64,000 bases of DNA from Sphingomonas crocodyli (GTDB lineage: Bacteria > Pseudomonadota > Alphaproteobacteria > Sphingomonadales > Sphingomonadaceae). Below the pieces are notes generated by a model. It did not search any database and was not told the DNA's origin. It saw only the letters and a list, made by a program, of their open reading frames with translations. This document shows positions 17,681 through 26,966 of this stretch, one piece after another (within the stretch, counting starts at the first letter, position 1; each line of letters begins with the position of its first letter). The position numbers were made by a program, and so were the translations under genes. The DNA is taken from NCBI RefSeq assembly GCF_004005865.1, contig NZ_SACN01000003.1, forward strand, positions 434,001 through 498,000, given 5' to 3'.

Positions 17681-17812
17681 AGCTCATTCAACGATGATCG
17701 ACATAGAAGCGGGGCTGCGCTGGTCCAGTGGCGGCCTGACCGGCTGAGGCTTTTCAACCTCGGGAGTCACAGAGGGTTTCGGGCTCGCAGCTTTACCCCC
17801 GACGACCAGCAG

Positions 17813-18055
17813 CTAAAGCCGAGCGCAGTGTCGAAAGTCGACCGCCGTCAGCGAAACCGTTTCGCGCGGTCGCTTGGTCATGTGGGTGGCTTTCCGGCGG
17901 GCCGCTGCCTCAACCGTCCTGCGATGCACATTGAAAAAGTCGTCGGGGGACAGGTCGCCGCGGCTTCCGAAGACCTTCACCAGCTCACGCTCTCTAATCT
18001 GGGCTGAAAGACTTCGATGGTCGGGGAGAGTGAACTGAAAGGTGACATTCTGCAT
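17813..18055 (-). CDS. DUF1488-like small protein
   Basis: An 80-residue protein from ATG 18055 with AAGGA eight bases upstream. The layout fits DUF1488: an N-terminal beta strand (VTFQFTLPD), a short helix (ERELVKVFG), then the DDFFNVHRRTVEAAARRK helix and a final SLTAVDF strand. DUF1488 proteins are small, soluble and uncharacterised. After the TAG at 17813-17815 the same frame stays open for another 42 sense codons with protein-like composition. It is not near any gene that would explain its role. Confidence 0.65.
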   Translation of the reverse strand: MQNVTFQFTLPDHRSLSAQIRERELVKVFGSRGDLSPDDFFNVHRRTVEAAARRKATHMTKRPRETVSLTAVDFRHCARL

Positions 18056-18382
18056 AGCCAAGTCCTTTTCCCAAAGCCCGCTTCACCTTGAGAGAAAGCA
18101 GAGGATTGCGCAAGACGAGGCGCAGCGGGCGAGAACCGATCTCCGTCCACGCATATGGGGCAGTGCTTCACGACCGCCCGACTGACGACAGCATTTGTTG
18201 CCACGGCGCGTCTGGCAAGCCCCTCCCTGCCCCGTGCGCCTTCAACTGTAGATCCCGCCAGCGGGACTGGAAGCGATGGCCCGACGGTGCCGAGGGTATC
18301 GCGATGTGTTTGAAAACCGCTGCAATCCGCCACCATCCCGGCGCGACCCTGCCGCTCGCGCAATCAGTTGCTGCGCCTGTTG

Positions 18383-19651
18383 TCAACGTGGTCCGGTTGC
18401 CCCGCGCCTTCGCTGACTTGACCGGCCTTGAGCGTTCGAGCGATCACCGTGCACAGCATAAGGTGCGCGGTCGTACCGGGACAGATCGACCTCCTTGTCG
18501 GGCGCTCCGACCAGCCTGGCGGTAAGGTCGCGAACGGGTTCGAGGCTGGCCAGGCCGAGCACACCGTGAAGCAGGCGAATGCCCAGCCGGCTTTTGGGAT
18601 GCATCAGCCGTGGCGCAATCTTGGGAACGCCCTGCCCGTCTTCCACCATGGGACGCATCTGATCTTCATAGGCTTTGAAAGCGTCTTCGACGTCGTGGGT
18701 CCCGGCCAGTTCCTGCGCGAGCACATAAGCGCCCGTGACTGCGAGCGTGGCGCCGATCCCGGCCAGGGGCGTGGCGCACCATGCCGCGTCCCCTGTGAGC
18801 ACGACCCTTCCGTGCGACCAGCGCGGCATCCGCACCTGTCGCAGCGCATCGAAATAGAAATCGTCGGCATCGTCCATAGCCGCGAGAATGCGCGGGGTTT
18901 CCCATCCCGCGTCGGCGAAACATGCGCGCAGGAACGCCTTTTGTTGATCGACATCCCAGTGCTCGGCGCCGCCCGCCTCCCTGGCAATCGACAGCATCGC
19001 TCGCGCCGTACCATGCCGATCAGGTCGCAACGACACGCTGCGCTTGCCGGGCGCATTGTACCACCGCCACATCCGATCATCGTTGGGGGTCGTCGGGATA
19101 GTGAAGTAGGCGATGGTGAGATCCATCCAGCGCGGGTCATTCTCGCCCGCGAACACGAGTTCGCGGGTGCTCGAGCCGACGCCCTCGGCGACGATCAGCG
19201 CATCATAATCCGCCGTCACGCCGCTCGCGAAGGTCACGGCTACCGCGTCGCGCTTCTCCTCGACACCGACAATATGATCGCCGAAGCGGAACCGTTTCTC
19301 GTCGCTCACGGCATCATAGAGCAGCCGCGCCAGGTCGCCGCGGAGGATTTCCATTTCCGCGGTCGGGCCGTCGCCTTCGATCTCGCTCGCGAGGAAGCGC
19401 GCCGCCTCGCTTCCATCGGCATTGACCCACACAGTGCCCTCTTCGCCTGTGCCCTGCGCCAGCGCGATGGCGTCCAGCCCCATTAGTCGCAGCACCTCGC
19501 GACCAACCCCGCGCACATCGATATTCTGGCCACCATCGCGAAACGCAGGCTCGCGTTCGACCACCGTGACGTCGAAACCTTCATGCAGCAGCGCGGCAGC
19601 GGCGGCGTTCCCAGCAATGCTCGCGCCGGTGATCAGGATATGTTTCGACAT
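18383..19651 (-). CDS. FAD-dependent monooxygenase
   Basis: A 422-residue flavoprotein of the PheA/TetX-like class A hydroxylase family. The dinucleotide motif is ITGASIAGNAAAAAL at the N-terminus, a DG-type segment is EGVGSSTREL, and the FAD-ribityl GD motif is VVLTGDAAWCATPLAGIGATLA near residue 300. These enzymes use NAD(P)H and O2 to hydroxylate aromatic or polyketide substrates, including some antibiotics. The ATG at 19651 follows GAGGAGATCGC. It stands alone with no regulator next to it, so the substrate cannot be inferred. Confidence 0.9.
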   Translation of the reverse strand: MSKHILITGASIAGNAAAAALLHEGFDVTVVEREPAFRDGGQNIDVRGVGREVLRLMGLDAIALAQGTGEEGTVWVNADGSEAARFLASEIEGDGPTAEMEILRGDLARLLYDAVSDEKRFRFGDHIVGVEEKRDAVAVTFASGVTADYDALIVAEGVGSSTRELVFAGENDPRWMDLTIAYFTIPTTPNDDRMWRWYNAPGKRSVSLRPDRHGTARAMLSIAREAGGAEHWDVDQQKAFLRACFADAGWETPRILAAMDDADDFYFDALRQVRMPRWSHGRVVLTGDAAWCATPLAGIGATLAVTGAYVLAQELAGTHDVEDAFKAYEDQMRPMVEDGQGVPKIAPRLMHPKSRLGIRLLHGVLGLASLEPVRDLTARLVGAPDKEVDLSRYDRAPYAVHGDRSNAQGRSSQRRRGATGPR

Positions 19652-20016
19652 GCGATCTCCTCGCATGAAGAAACAACGCTCGCCCGGTTTGCGTTCCTGC
19701 CGGTCGCGCGAGCTGTGACGGCGATAATCGGCTGATGCTGGCTGGCCACCTTCGACCACAGCGCTCCGCAGCTTGAGAAGCAGGGCGCGAAGTCCGGTTG
19801 AGACTTCGTACACCGTGGGCGCAATCCACACGGACGATTGGGGAATCGGGGAGCGCGAAGCCTCACGGACAGGATAGCAGGGGCGACCCGCCACGCACTG
19901 ATCCAGATTATAATGCGCCCGCGGCGTACCGTGCGTTCGCACGCGCATCTGCGCGGGGGCAAGGCCGCCGCGGCGCCTTCGCACCGCGCGCTGTGTCGTC
20001 GCGATGTCATCACGTT
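19652..20016. other. Intergenic region between divergent genes, no supported gene
   Basis: About 365 bases between the monooxygenase start and the CYTH-CHAD promoter motif. Short frames in it have no ribosome site. An AACG-N14-GTTCC pair at 19675-19697 resembles an EcfG promoter facing the monooxygenase, but the spacer is two bases too short. Confidence 0.4.
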
Positions 20017-20042
20017 GGAACAAGTATGTTGAACGAAACGTC
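20017..20042 (+). promoter_or_regulatory. Candidate EcfG-type promoter (N17, CGTC), close to a start codon
   Basis: GGAAC at 20017-20021, 17-base spacer, CGTC at 20039-20042. Nine bases separate it from the ATG at 20052. Confidence 0.45.
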
Positions 20043-20051
20043 GAGGATTGC

Positions 20052-21503
20052 ATGGTCAGCGAAGTCGAACTCAAGCTTGATGTCGATGCCGACGCAGCAA
20101 ATGCGATCGAGCAGTCGCCCTGGTTGGGCGGTGCTCCAAGGTCGATCAACCAGCGATCGACCTATTTTGACACCCCCGATCGCGCGCTGAAGGCGGCAGG
20201 TCTTTCATTGCGCGTGCGCGAGGCCGATGGCGTCTGGACGCAGACGATTAAAGCCGACGATGATCGCGCCGCCGGATTGTTTGCCCGACCGGAATGGGAG
20301 CGCGAGGTGCCTGACGGTCGACCCGTTCTGGACGACGCCACCCCTATCGTCGGCCTCATCGGCGACAAGGTCGACCAGGTGGCGAAGCAGTTCGAGATAC
20401 AGGTAGAGCGCCGTCTCTGGCTGGTCGATTGGAAGGGGGCTTCGATCGAGGTTGCCATCGACCGTGGCGAAGTTGTGGCGGGGGAACGTTCGGCACGGAT
20501 CAGCGAACTGGAACTGGAACTCCAGACCGGCAGCCGCGCGGCATTGTTCGACTTTGCCCGCCGCCTGCACGAGATCGGCCCTGTCCGGCCTGGGATCGCG
20601 AGCAAGGCCGAACGCGGTTATCGCCTGTCGGATGCCGCGCCGAATGCGGTAAAGGCCCAAAGCATTACGCTGACCGCCGATATGACCGCAGCCGACGCAT
20701 TCCGCGCTATCGTCAAGGCTTGCGTGCGCCATTTCCGCTTGAATGAGGATCTGCTCAAAGCGAACCGGCACGCAGACGCGCTCCATCAGGCGCGGGTGGC
20801 GCTACGGCGGCTGCGATCGGCCTTCGCTATTTTCAAAGCGCTGGCCGTCGGGGACCAAAGCGACCGACTGCGTGAGGAGTTGCGCTGGCTGGCCTACGAG
20901 CTTGGTGAGGCGCGCAATCTCGATGTGCTATTGGCCGCGATCGATGCAGGCCCGATGCGCGACGATGTCGCTCGAGCACGCGAGGCGCAATATGACAGGG
21001 TCGAGGCGGTGCTCGCTTCGGCCCGCGCGCGTCGCCTGTTGCTCGATCTCGTCCAGTGGATCGACGACGGCGCCTGGCTCGATCGCAAAAAGAACCGCGA
21101 GGCTCGCAGCATACCGGCGCGTCTCTTTGCGGAGCGCGCGCTGGCGCGATTTCGGCGTAAAGTGAAGAAAGGCGGTCGCGATCTCGTGCGGGTCGACGAC
21201 GAGACGCGTCACGACGTGCGCAAGGATGCCAAGAAGCTCCGCTATGCCTGTGAGTTCTTTGTCGGTCTGTTCGATGGCGAGCGCGAGCGTCGTCGTTACA
21301 AGAAATTTGTGGCTGCACTTGAAACGCTGCAGGATCAGCTGGGTGCGCTGAATGACGCCGCCACCATTCCTGTCGTGTTAGACCGGCTGGGCCTTTCGGG
21401 GGCGGCCGGCGTCGATAAGAACCCGCCTATCCGATCGGACCTGATCCTCGCAGCTGCCGATGCCTACGAAGACGTTGTCGACACAAAGCGCTTCTGGGCC
21501 TGA
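20052..21503 (+). CDS. CYTH and CHAD domain protein
   Basis: A 483-residue two-domain protein. The N-terminal CYTH (triphosphate tunnel) domain starts with EVELKLDVD, the ExExK signature, and continues with STYFDTPDRAL, LRVREADG and TQTIKA. The C-terminal CHAD domain, about residues 215-480, is helical with conserved histidines (HQARVALRRLRSAF, DETRHDVRKDAKKLRY, LQDQLGALND). CHAD domains bind inorganic polyphosphate, and CYTH members hydrolyse triphosphates. A polyphosphate-related role under stress is therefore likely. The ATG at 20052 follows GAGG, but an EcfG-like motif ends only nine bases earlier. Confidence 0.92.
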   Translation: MVSEVELKLDVDADAANAIEQSPWLGGAPRSINQRSTYFDTPDRALKAAGLSLRVREADGVWTQTIKADDDRAAGLFARPEWEREVPDGRPVLDDATPIVGLIGDKVDQVAKQFEIQVERRLWLVDWKGASIEVAIDRGEVVAGERSARISELELELQTGSRAALFDFARRLHEIGPVRPGIASKAERGYRLSDAAPNAVKAQSITLTADMTAADAFRAIVKACVRHFRLNEDLLKANRHADALHQARVALRRLRSAFAIFKALAVGDQSDRLREELRWLAYELGEARNLDVLLAAIDAGPMRDDVARAREAQYDRVEAVLASARARRLLLDLVQWIDDGAWLDRKKNREARSIPARLFAERALARFRRKVKKGGRDLVRVDDETRHDVRKDAKKLRYACEFFVGLFDGERERRRYKKFVAALETLQDQLGALNDAATIPVVLDRLGLSGAAGVDKNPPIRSDLILAAADAYEDVVDTKRFWA

Positions 21504-21950
21504 AAGATCGGACGGCAGCAACCTCCTCATTCAGGTCGCTCAATGGCGTCTGCCATCATCTTTGATGCCTCCGAGCCTGATGAGCCGAGGACGTAAGCTT
21601 CTTGCGGAATGTGGGAGCACGTCCAGTCGGCGGTGCCGCGAGCGCGCTACAACGACGAGGCAGGCCGGGCTCCCGAGGCAACGCTAGTCTTGCCGTCCGA
21701 TTTGAGAGAATGCGCCGGATGCCCACGCAGGACCGGTCCAGCGGCATGGGGCGGGCTCCGCGCCAGGTGCTTGTTATGGCGAGCGCGATTGGGCGACCAT
21801 AGTCCCAACTCTGGTGCCAGAAGGGCAGCGTTGGCCATCCGCAATTTCAACGTGCAGCCCGTTCGCTGTCTTCCTGCGGCGACTATGATCGATGGCGCAC
21901 GCCTCTATCAATCATGGAACCCGCTTTTTGTGATCGATAGGAGGGGCATT
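21504..21950. other. Intergenic region, no supported gene
   Basis: About 450 bases after the CYTH-CHAD gene. Several frames are open but none pairs a ribosome site with plausible composition. This is the start of a 1.9 kb gene-poor stretch running to 23.4 kb. Confidence 0.5.
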
Positions 21951-22070
21951 GTGTCAATCACGCTCTGGCACGTGCAGCTTTCCGGCTTGGCCAGATTCAC
22001 GTTCGACGGCGTACGGCCACGCCCAGCGTCGACCGCGAACACGCACCGTGATCACTTCGCGCACGCCTAG
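21951..22070 (+). CDS. Possible 39-residue small protein
   Basis: A short frame beginning at GTG 21951, preceded by a strong ribosome site (AGGAGGGG, four to six bases upstream). The product starts SITLWHVQLSGLARFTFDG and then becomes polar. Apart from the ribosome site there is no supporting evidence: no family, promoter or neighbour. It may be a real small protein or a chance purine run. Confidence 0.2.
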   Translation: MSITLWHVQLSGLARFTFDGVRPRPASTANTHRDHFAHA

Positions 22071-22172
22071 CGATTTCCACGACGGTGAGTTCGCGAGGCG
22101 TTGCGAGTTCGCCGTCGAATGCGTCTCACCCCTTCAGCAGATTGCCGGCGCCCTGGCACCAGCCACGCTCCT

Positions 22173-22346
22173 TTAGTCAGGCTTGGCAGCGCGCGTCGGT
22201 TTCTCGCGGCGCGGTCGACGATGCCGAAGCGGGAGGCGGGGCCGCTCATTGATGCTGTCGACCACCTTCTGGCGAACCATAGCCGGCAGGAGCAAGATGA
22301 TCGCGAAAACGACGGGTACGAAGAACAAGGCGACTTTCATCAGCAT
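22173..22346 (-). CDS. Small membrane protein (57 residues)
   Basis: From ATG 22346 (a second ATG at 22340) the product has one N-terminal transmembrane helix (KVALFFVPVVFAIILLLPAMV) followed by a strongly basic, proline-containing tail (RPRLPLRHRRPRREKP). No Shine-Dalgarno sequence precedes it, but a good EcfG-type promoter ends eight bases upstream of the ATG, which supports the gene and suggests a leaderless message. Function unknown; the basic tail could contact nucleic acid, phospholipid or polyphosphate. Confidence 0.55.
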   Translation of the reverse strand: MLMKVALFFVPVVFAIILLLPAMVRQKVVDSINERPRLPLRHRRPRREKPTRAAKPD

Positions 22347-22354
22347 GCCGCTTG

Positions 22355-22379
22355 AACCGCAGCGATCTTTCGCCGTTCC
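22355..22379 (-). promoter_or_regulatory. EcfG-type promoter facing the small membrane protein gene
   Basis: Read on the minus strand: GGAAC (22379-22375), 16-base spacer, GGTT (22358-22355). Eight bases then separate it from the ATG at 22346. Confidence 0.55.
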
Positions 22380-23045
22380 TGCCCCTGTCGGCGAGTTGCC
22401 TTGAAGATAAGATGGGTGTTGAGCCGGCACGGCGATCCTAGTTGCGCCCGGTCGGCCACCACTCGTCGTCACTCATCAATATGGCGGCGAAGCTCAATGC
22501 GCTCACGATCATCACGAGGATTTCGAGGCCGACGACAAGGTCGGGGTGGTATCGAACGGCAGGATCATCGGTGCTTCACTCCCCGGTCAGCGCGGATCGA
22601 TGATATTTCGCCCAATCTCTTCGCTTCGTGCTGGGCGTCTGCCAGCAATCACTGCCGCGGCAAAGATAAACATTCTCTCGATCAAATGGCGCGAGCGTGT
22701 CAGGGATAATCCCCGGACGTGCCGCAGTCTCGCTAGACTGGCGGCCAATGGAATGGTGAGCCGACCTAACGTAACCGCGCGTCCGATTGTCACCAGAAAT
22801 CGCGCATCACCTCGCCGCTGGAAAGCATTCCCTCGAAGCTGCAAAACCGTCAGAACCGTCAATTGAGCAGGTCGCGACTGCCGCCGGAGGCGAAAGTCGG
22901 ACCTGCATTGCGGTTGCAGCCGACGCCCGCAAGCCACTCAAGACGAGCGGCACGTGGGGGAAGTTTGCGCAAAACGAAGTGTCGCCTCCTCGAAGCATGA
23001 GGGAATGGGTTGCGCCGTTCGCGGCTTCCGAAGCGGAGCGTTCGC
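22380..23045. other. Gene-poor region, possible remnants only
   Basis: About 665 bases. One minus-strand stretch, 22438 to about 22560, encodes a protein-like sequence (LEILVMIVSALSFAAILMSDDEWWPTGRN, shown here as its hydrophobic part LEILVMIVSALSF and tail SDDEWWPTG) but has no start codon with a ribosome site and meets a stop upstream, so it may be a fragment. Nothing else is convincing. Confidence 0.4.
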
Positions 23046-23336
23046 TTAATTGGGGCGAGATCCAGAATCGTGAGCGCCAGAATCCGGCGCTAATTGCTGG
23101 GTTTGATGTTCGGTAGCCCTTTTCAGGCATGCATACATCCAACGGGAGAAAGGGTGGCCCATATTCACACCAGGCCCCCACTCAAAGATGTTTTCGACGT
23201 TAAAAGTTGTGGTGCCGCTGAAGGCGACGGCTCCGCCGTCGTAGCGAATAACGCACCCATCAAAAGTGCAGTTCGTGAAAGTGTTGCCATCGAGGTAGAC
23301 GACATCGTCGATGAATGTACGACTCCTGAAATCCAA
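23046..23336 (-). CDS. Small hypothetical protein with a beta-helix-like core
   Basis: A 96-residue frame. Residues 10-55 (VVYLDGNTFTNCTFDGCVIRY, then FSGTTTFNVENIFEWG) look like two or three turns of a pentapeptide-repeat-type beta helix, a pattern common in short proteins of unknown role. The remaining C-terminal part is polar. The only start in frame is a TTG at 23336 without a good ribosome site, and the frame stays open upstream to about 23412, so the true N-terminus is unclear. Confidence 0.45.
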   Translation of the reverse strand: MDFRSRTFIDDVVYLDGNTFTNCTFDGCVIRYDGGAVAFSGTTTFNVENIFEWGPGVNMGHPFSRWMYACLKRATEHQTQQLAPDSGAHDSGSRPN

Positions 23337-23444
23337 CGGATCTCCCCAGTTGCAGCGACCTGTGTCGTCACAACGGCTGATACTTGAAAGAGGATCATAG
23401 CTGAAAGATATTCACATAGGTGCCGCGCATGCGCGAGATGACTT

Positions 23445-25079
23445 TTAGAATCGATATCTCGCTTCCGACAGATCGAGTTCGCGGGTCAGCTTCTGCATGG
23501 TCGCGCTGCCCAGGCGGCGGGTGCGGATAAGTTCGGTCAGAGCGGCGCGTTCGGCCTTGAGGCCGACGAGGCGGAATTCCTTGAAGCGCCGCTCCTGCAG
23601 CCGGATATCCTCGCCACGATCGGTACCCAACCCTTCGATGCGTTCGCGATAGAGGTCCATCACGCGCGCACCGGCGGCGGCGTAGCGGTCGGCGTCGCCG
23701 AGCTTTTCGGACAATTCGTGCTGGTGGCGCTCGATCGCCTGGATAGCAGCTTCGGCGGCAGCGACGCGCGCGGCATCCTCATCGGCCTGCTTTGACGGCT
23801 CCGCCGGCATGGTGAGGCCGCGCAGCAGCACGGGGAGACCGACACTGGCGATCAGCAGCGAGGCGATGATCACCCCCGCCGCGAGGAAGATCGCCAGATC
23901 GCGCGCGGGGAAGGGCGTGCCGTCGCTGAGCGCCAGCGGCAGGGTCAGCACGCCCGCCAGCGTGATCGCCCCGCGCACACCCGCGAGCGACATCGCCGCG
24001 ACCAGCCGCCATTCGGGGCTGCGCACCTCGACCCCGTTCTTGTTCCGGTTGCGCAGGATTGTGAGGCGCAGCGACGCCCACACCCACAGGAAGCGAAGCG
24101 CGGCGAGGCCCGCGACGATCGCGACGATGTAGATGGCTAGCCACCACGGCTCGCCATGCCCGGTCATCGCCACCGTCCGCTTCGCGCTGGACAGGATCGC
24201 AGGAAGCTGTTCGCCCAGGAGCACGAAGATGATGCCGTTGAGCGAGAACTGGATAGTGTCCCACACCGAATTGCGGCGCATCCGCGTGACCGCCAGCGCC
24301 TGACGCGAGATCTCGGCGAAGGTCATCGTCACGCCCGCGCCGACCGCGGCAAGGATGCCCGAGGCGTGGACATGTTCGGCCGCCAGATAGGAACCGAAGG
24401 GGATGAGCAGGCTCACCAGGATCTGCGAACCGGTATCCTCGCCCCAGCGGCTCGTAACCCACGCCTTGGCGCGCGTGACGGCCAGCGTCACCAGCACGCC
24501 GATGACGAGGCCCGCGCCCGCGACCCATAGGAAGTTGAGCGCAGCTTCCCCGGCCGAGAAGACCCCGGTCATCGCCGCCGCAATCGCGAAGCGCAGGCAG
24601 ACGAGGCCCGACGCATCATTGAGCAGTGATTCGCCTTCGAGGATGTGCATCATCCGCTTCGGGATCGGCACGCGCGCCGCGATCGCCGACACCGCGATCG
24701 GATCGGTGGGGGAGACGACGGCGGCGAGCGCGAAGGCGACGGCCAGCGGCATCGCCGGGATCATCCAGTGGATGAACAGACCCATCCCCACCACCGTGAT
24801 GAGGACGAGGCCGAGCGCGAGTTCGAAGATCGTCGACAAATCCTTGAACAGTTCATCCTTGGGAATGCGCCAGCCATCGAGAAACAGGAGCGGTGGCAGG
24901 AAGAGGAGCAGGAACAGTTCGGGATCGAGTTCGACCCGGTGCGAGGTCGACAGGCCGATGATCGCGCCCAGCCCGATCTGCACCAGCGGCACCGGCGCCG
25001 GGATCGGCAACATCCGTGACAATGCGCCGCTGACGACGACCGCCAGCAGCAGGAAGAGCACGATCGAAACTGTCTCCAA
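23445..25079 (-). CDS. Na+/H+ antiporter, CPA1 family
   Basis: A 544-residue cation:proton antiporter of the NhaP/YjcE type. About twelve transmembrane helices precede a 120-residue cytoplasmic helical tail. CPA1 signatures are visible: FLPPLLFLDGWRI, the ion-binding helix with SPTDPIAVSA, and EGESLLNDASGLV. It exchanges internal Na+ (or K+) for external H+, supporting pH and sodium tolerance. The start is a TTG at 25079 with GGAG upstream. It follows the acyltransferase gene by 14 bases on the same strand, so the two are likely one transcript. Confidence 0.92.
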   Translation of the reverse strand: METVSIVLFLLLAVVVSGALSRMLPIPAPVPLVQIGLGAIIGLSTSHRVELDPELFLLLFLPPLLFLDGWRIPKDELFKDLSTIFELALGLVLITVVGMGLFIHWMIPAMPLAVAFALAAVVSPTDPIAVSAIAARVPIPKRMMHILEGESLLNDASGLVCLRFAIAAAMTGVFSAGEAALNFLWVAGAGLVIGVLVTLAVTRAKAWVTSRWGEDTGSQILVSLLIPFGSYLAAEHVHASGILAAVGAGVTMTFAEISRQALAVTRMRRNSVWDTIQFSLNGIIFVLLGEQLPAILSSAKRTVAMTGHGEPWWLAIYIVAIVAGLAALRFLWVWASLRLTILRNRNKNGVEVRSPEWRLVAAMSLAGVRGAITLAGVLTLPLALSDGTPFPARDLAIFLAAGVIIASLLIASVGLPVLLRGLTMPAEPSKQADEDAARVAAAEAAIQAIERHQHELSEKLGDADRYAAAGARVMDLYRERIEGLGTDRGEDIRLQERRFKEFRLVGLKAERAALTELIRTRRLGSATMQKLTRELDLSEARYRF

Positions 25080-25093
25080 AACTCGTCTCCGGA

Positions 25094-26248
25094 CTATGAC
25101 GACAAGGCGGGGCGGCGCTGCTCCGCCGCGCGCCGACGATAACGCAAACCCACCAGCTCGCCGAACGGCCCGAGGCGACGGGCGATTTCATAGACGAGAA
25201 AGCAGCTCGCAAGCGTCGCGGCGGTCAGCAATTCGGCCTCGACCAACGGCGGCAGTTTCAGCGGATCAATCCGCCATGCGATCAGGACGATCGCGGTCTG
25301 ATGAACCAGGTAGAATGGGAAGATGCCGTTGCGCAGATAAGCGAGCAACGGCCCGTCGCTGGCACGCAGATGCTGGTAGCCGAAACCCAGTATCGCCGCG
25401 ATCGACACCCACTGGTTGATCCCGAAGCAGGTCATCATCCCGATCGATCGCGGATGCTGCGGCAACGGAGCGGCGGCATCGATCATCAGCGGCACCACGC
25501 TGACGATCGCGATCAGCAGCGCCTGCCAGCGGCGACGCGCCAGTTCGCGCCAGACGGGCTCGCTGTCGACGATCAGATAGCCGAGCAGGAACAGCGCGAG
25601 CGAACTGGCGTGATTATACCAGTCCCACGACAGGCGGTTGGTGATCCCGAAGACCGGGAACAAGGCGATCCGCACGGTGACGAGATAGAGAGCGGGCAGC
25701 AACAGGAGCGCCACGCCGCGCAGCCGCCGCTCCGTCGCCCAGCGCAGCCAGGGTGCGAACGGCGCGATCGCGACGACCGCGAAGGTGTAGGCCCAGATGT
25801 AGCCGATGAACCAGAGATGGTTGAGCGGCAGCCCGGCCCACGGGCGCCCATCCTCGACGAAATAATCGCGCAGATAGGCGGCGAAGTCGCGCGTCTCGCC
25901 GAACTTGGTGATCGCCTCGACCCAGGCCTGCGGCGGAACCAGCACGATCGCGCCGAAGATCATCGGAATCAGCAGGCGGCGCGTCCTGTCCACGATCAGG
26001 CGACCCGGCGGCAACCGCCGCCCAAGCAATCCCATCGCCGCGCCCGATACGAAGAACAGGAGGCCCAGCCGCCACGGATTGGTCGCGACCAGCGCGCTGG
26101 CGATCCAGCGCTGCGGATTGCGGCTGTTCACGTGCCAGTCCCACGGGCCGAAGAACAAGGCGATATGGTAGATGATCAGCAGCGCGAAGGCCGCGATCCG
26201 AATCCAATCGAGTTCGGGCCGTCGGACGGACGGTGTCGGCATGGTCAT
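25094..26248 (-). CDS. Membrane acyltransferase (acyltransferase 3 / OpgC-like)
   Basis: A 384-residue integral membrane protein with ten or so helices. The N-terminal motif RRPELDWIRIAAFALLIIYH, with its conserved Arg/Asp and late His, is characteristic of acyltransferase family 3, and NHLWFIGY plus LVHQTAIV near the C-terminus are also typical. Such proteins transfer acetyl or succinyl groups to periplasmic or surface glycans; the overall arrangement resembles glucan-modifying OpgC/MdoC. It probably shares a transcript with the downstream antiporter. The acceptor is unknown. Confidence 0.85.
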   Translation of the reverse strand: MTMPTPSVRRPELDWIRIAAFALLIIYHIALFFGPWDWHVNSRNPQRWIASALVATNPWRLGLLFFVSGAAMGLLGRRLPPGRLIVDRTRRLLIPMIFGAIVLVPPQAWVEAITKFGETRDFAAYLRDYFVEDGRPWAGLPLNHLWFIGYIWAYTFAVVAIAPFAPWLRWATERRLRGVALLLLPALYLVTVRIALFPVFGITNRLSWDWYNHASSLALFLLGYLIVDSEPVWRELARRRWQALLIAIVSVVPLMIDAAAPLPQHPRSIGMMTCFGINQWVSIAAILGFGYQHLRASDGPLLAYLRNGIFPFYLVHQTAIVLIAWRIDPLKLPPLVEAELLTAATLASCFLVYEIARRLGPFGELVGLRYRRRAAEQRRPALSS

Positions 26249-26322
26249 CGAACGCGATCGAACAAGGATGGAGGGCGAACCGGCGCCGCTACGGATACAT
26301 CGACGGGCCCGCCCTCCCCGCC

Positions 26323-26838
26323 TTATCGGCCGCCGTCGATGACGACGGACACGGCTCGGCGGTTGCGGGAATAGGCAGTGTCGTCGGATCCGGTCGCTTC
26401 GGGCCGTTCCTTGCCATAGGAAATCGGATTCAGGCGCGCCGCAGCGATGCCCTGACCCGTCAGATAGGTGACGACCGAAGCCGCACGCCGATCGCCCAGC
26501 GCAAGGTTATACTCGCGTGTGCCGCGCTCGTCGCAATGGCCTTCGATCGTCAGCGTCACCTGCGGATGCTGGCGCAGCCATTCGGCCTGGCGCGCCAATA
26601 TGGCCTGCGCCTCGCCCGACAGGCTGTACGAATCCAGCGCGAAGAGGACGCGATCCGCCCCCGCCGCCGCGATCAGATCGGCCTGGCCCAGCGCCCCCAC
26701 GGCGCCCGCGTTCGACGACGGCGTATCGACGGCCTCGCTCGTCGGCATGCTGGCCGACGGGGGCGGAGGCGGTGTCTTCTTGGTGCAGCCGGCCAGCGCC
26801 GATGCCGCCAGCAACAGGATGATGGCCTGATGTCGCAT
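26323..26838 (-). CDS. OmpA/Pal-family peptidoglycan-associated lipoprotein
   Basis: A 171-residue lipoprotein. The signal peptide ends in ALAGC with the lipidated Cys at residue 18, followed by a Pro/Ser linker and an OmpA-like domain (residues about 60-168). The peptidoglycan-binding motif appears as TIEGHCDERGTREYNLALGDRRA, with the conserved Asp and Arg that bind diaminopimelate. A GGGGGGAT ribosome site precedes the ATG. No tol genes flank it, so it may be a paralog of the main Pal rather than the Tol-Pal member itself. It is divergent from the sensor kinase gene. Confidence 0.9.
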   Translation of the reverse strand: MRHQAIILLLAASALAGCTKKTPPPPPSASMPTSEAVDTPSSNAGAVGALGQADLIAAAGADRVLFALDSYSLSGEAQAILARQAEWLRQHPQVTLTIEGHCDERGTREYNLALGDRRAASVVTYLTGQGIAAARLNPISYGKERPEATGSDDTAYSRNRRAVSVVIDGGR

Positions 26839-26893
26839 GATAATCCCCCCAACGATAATCGGGGTCTTACGCGGGCGGCGCGCGCCCGTGTTA

Positions 26894-26915
26894 CTATAGG
26901 ATTTATATGTATGGA
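26894..26915 (+). promoter_or_regulatory. AT-rich element upstream of the KdpDE-like operon (copy A)
   Basis: A 22-base AT-rich block whose core is TATAGGATTTATATG. It matches copy B at 29198-29219 at 18 of 22 positions, within a GC-rich surrounding. It sits 51 bases before the ATG at 26967. Confidence 0.55.
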
Positions 26916-26966
26916 CCGACGAACAGCACGCGCTTAGCCGACGCCGCCAACGGACGGGGCGACTGG

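Noticed and set aside
19675..19697. An EcfG-like promoter facing the FAD monooxygenase
   Set aside because: The AACG and GTTCC elements are 14 bases apart, too close for the N16/17 spacing of the other sites.
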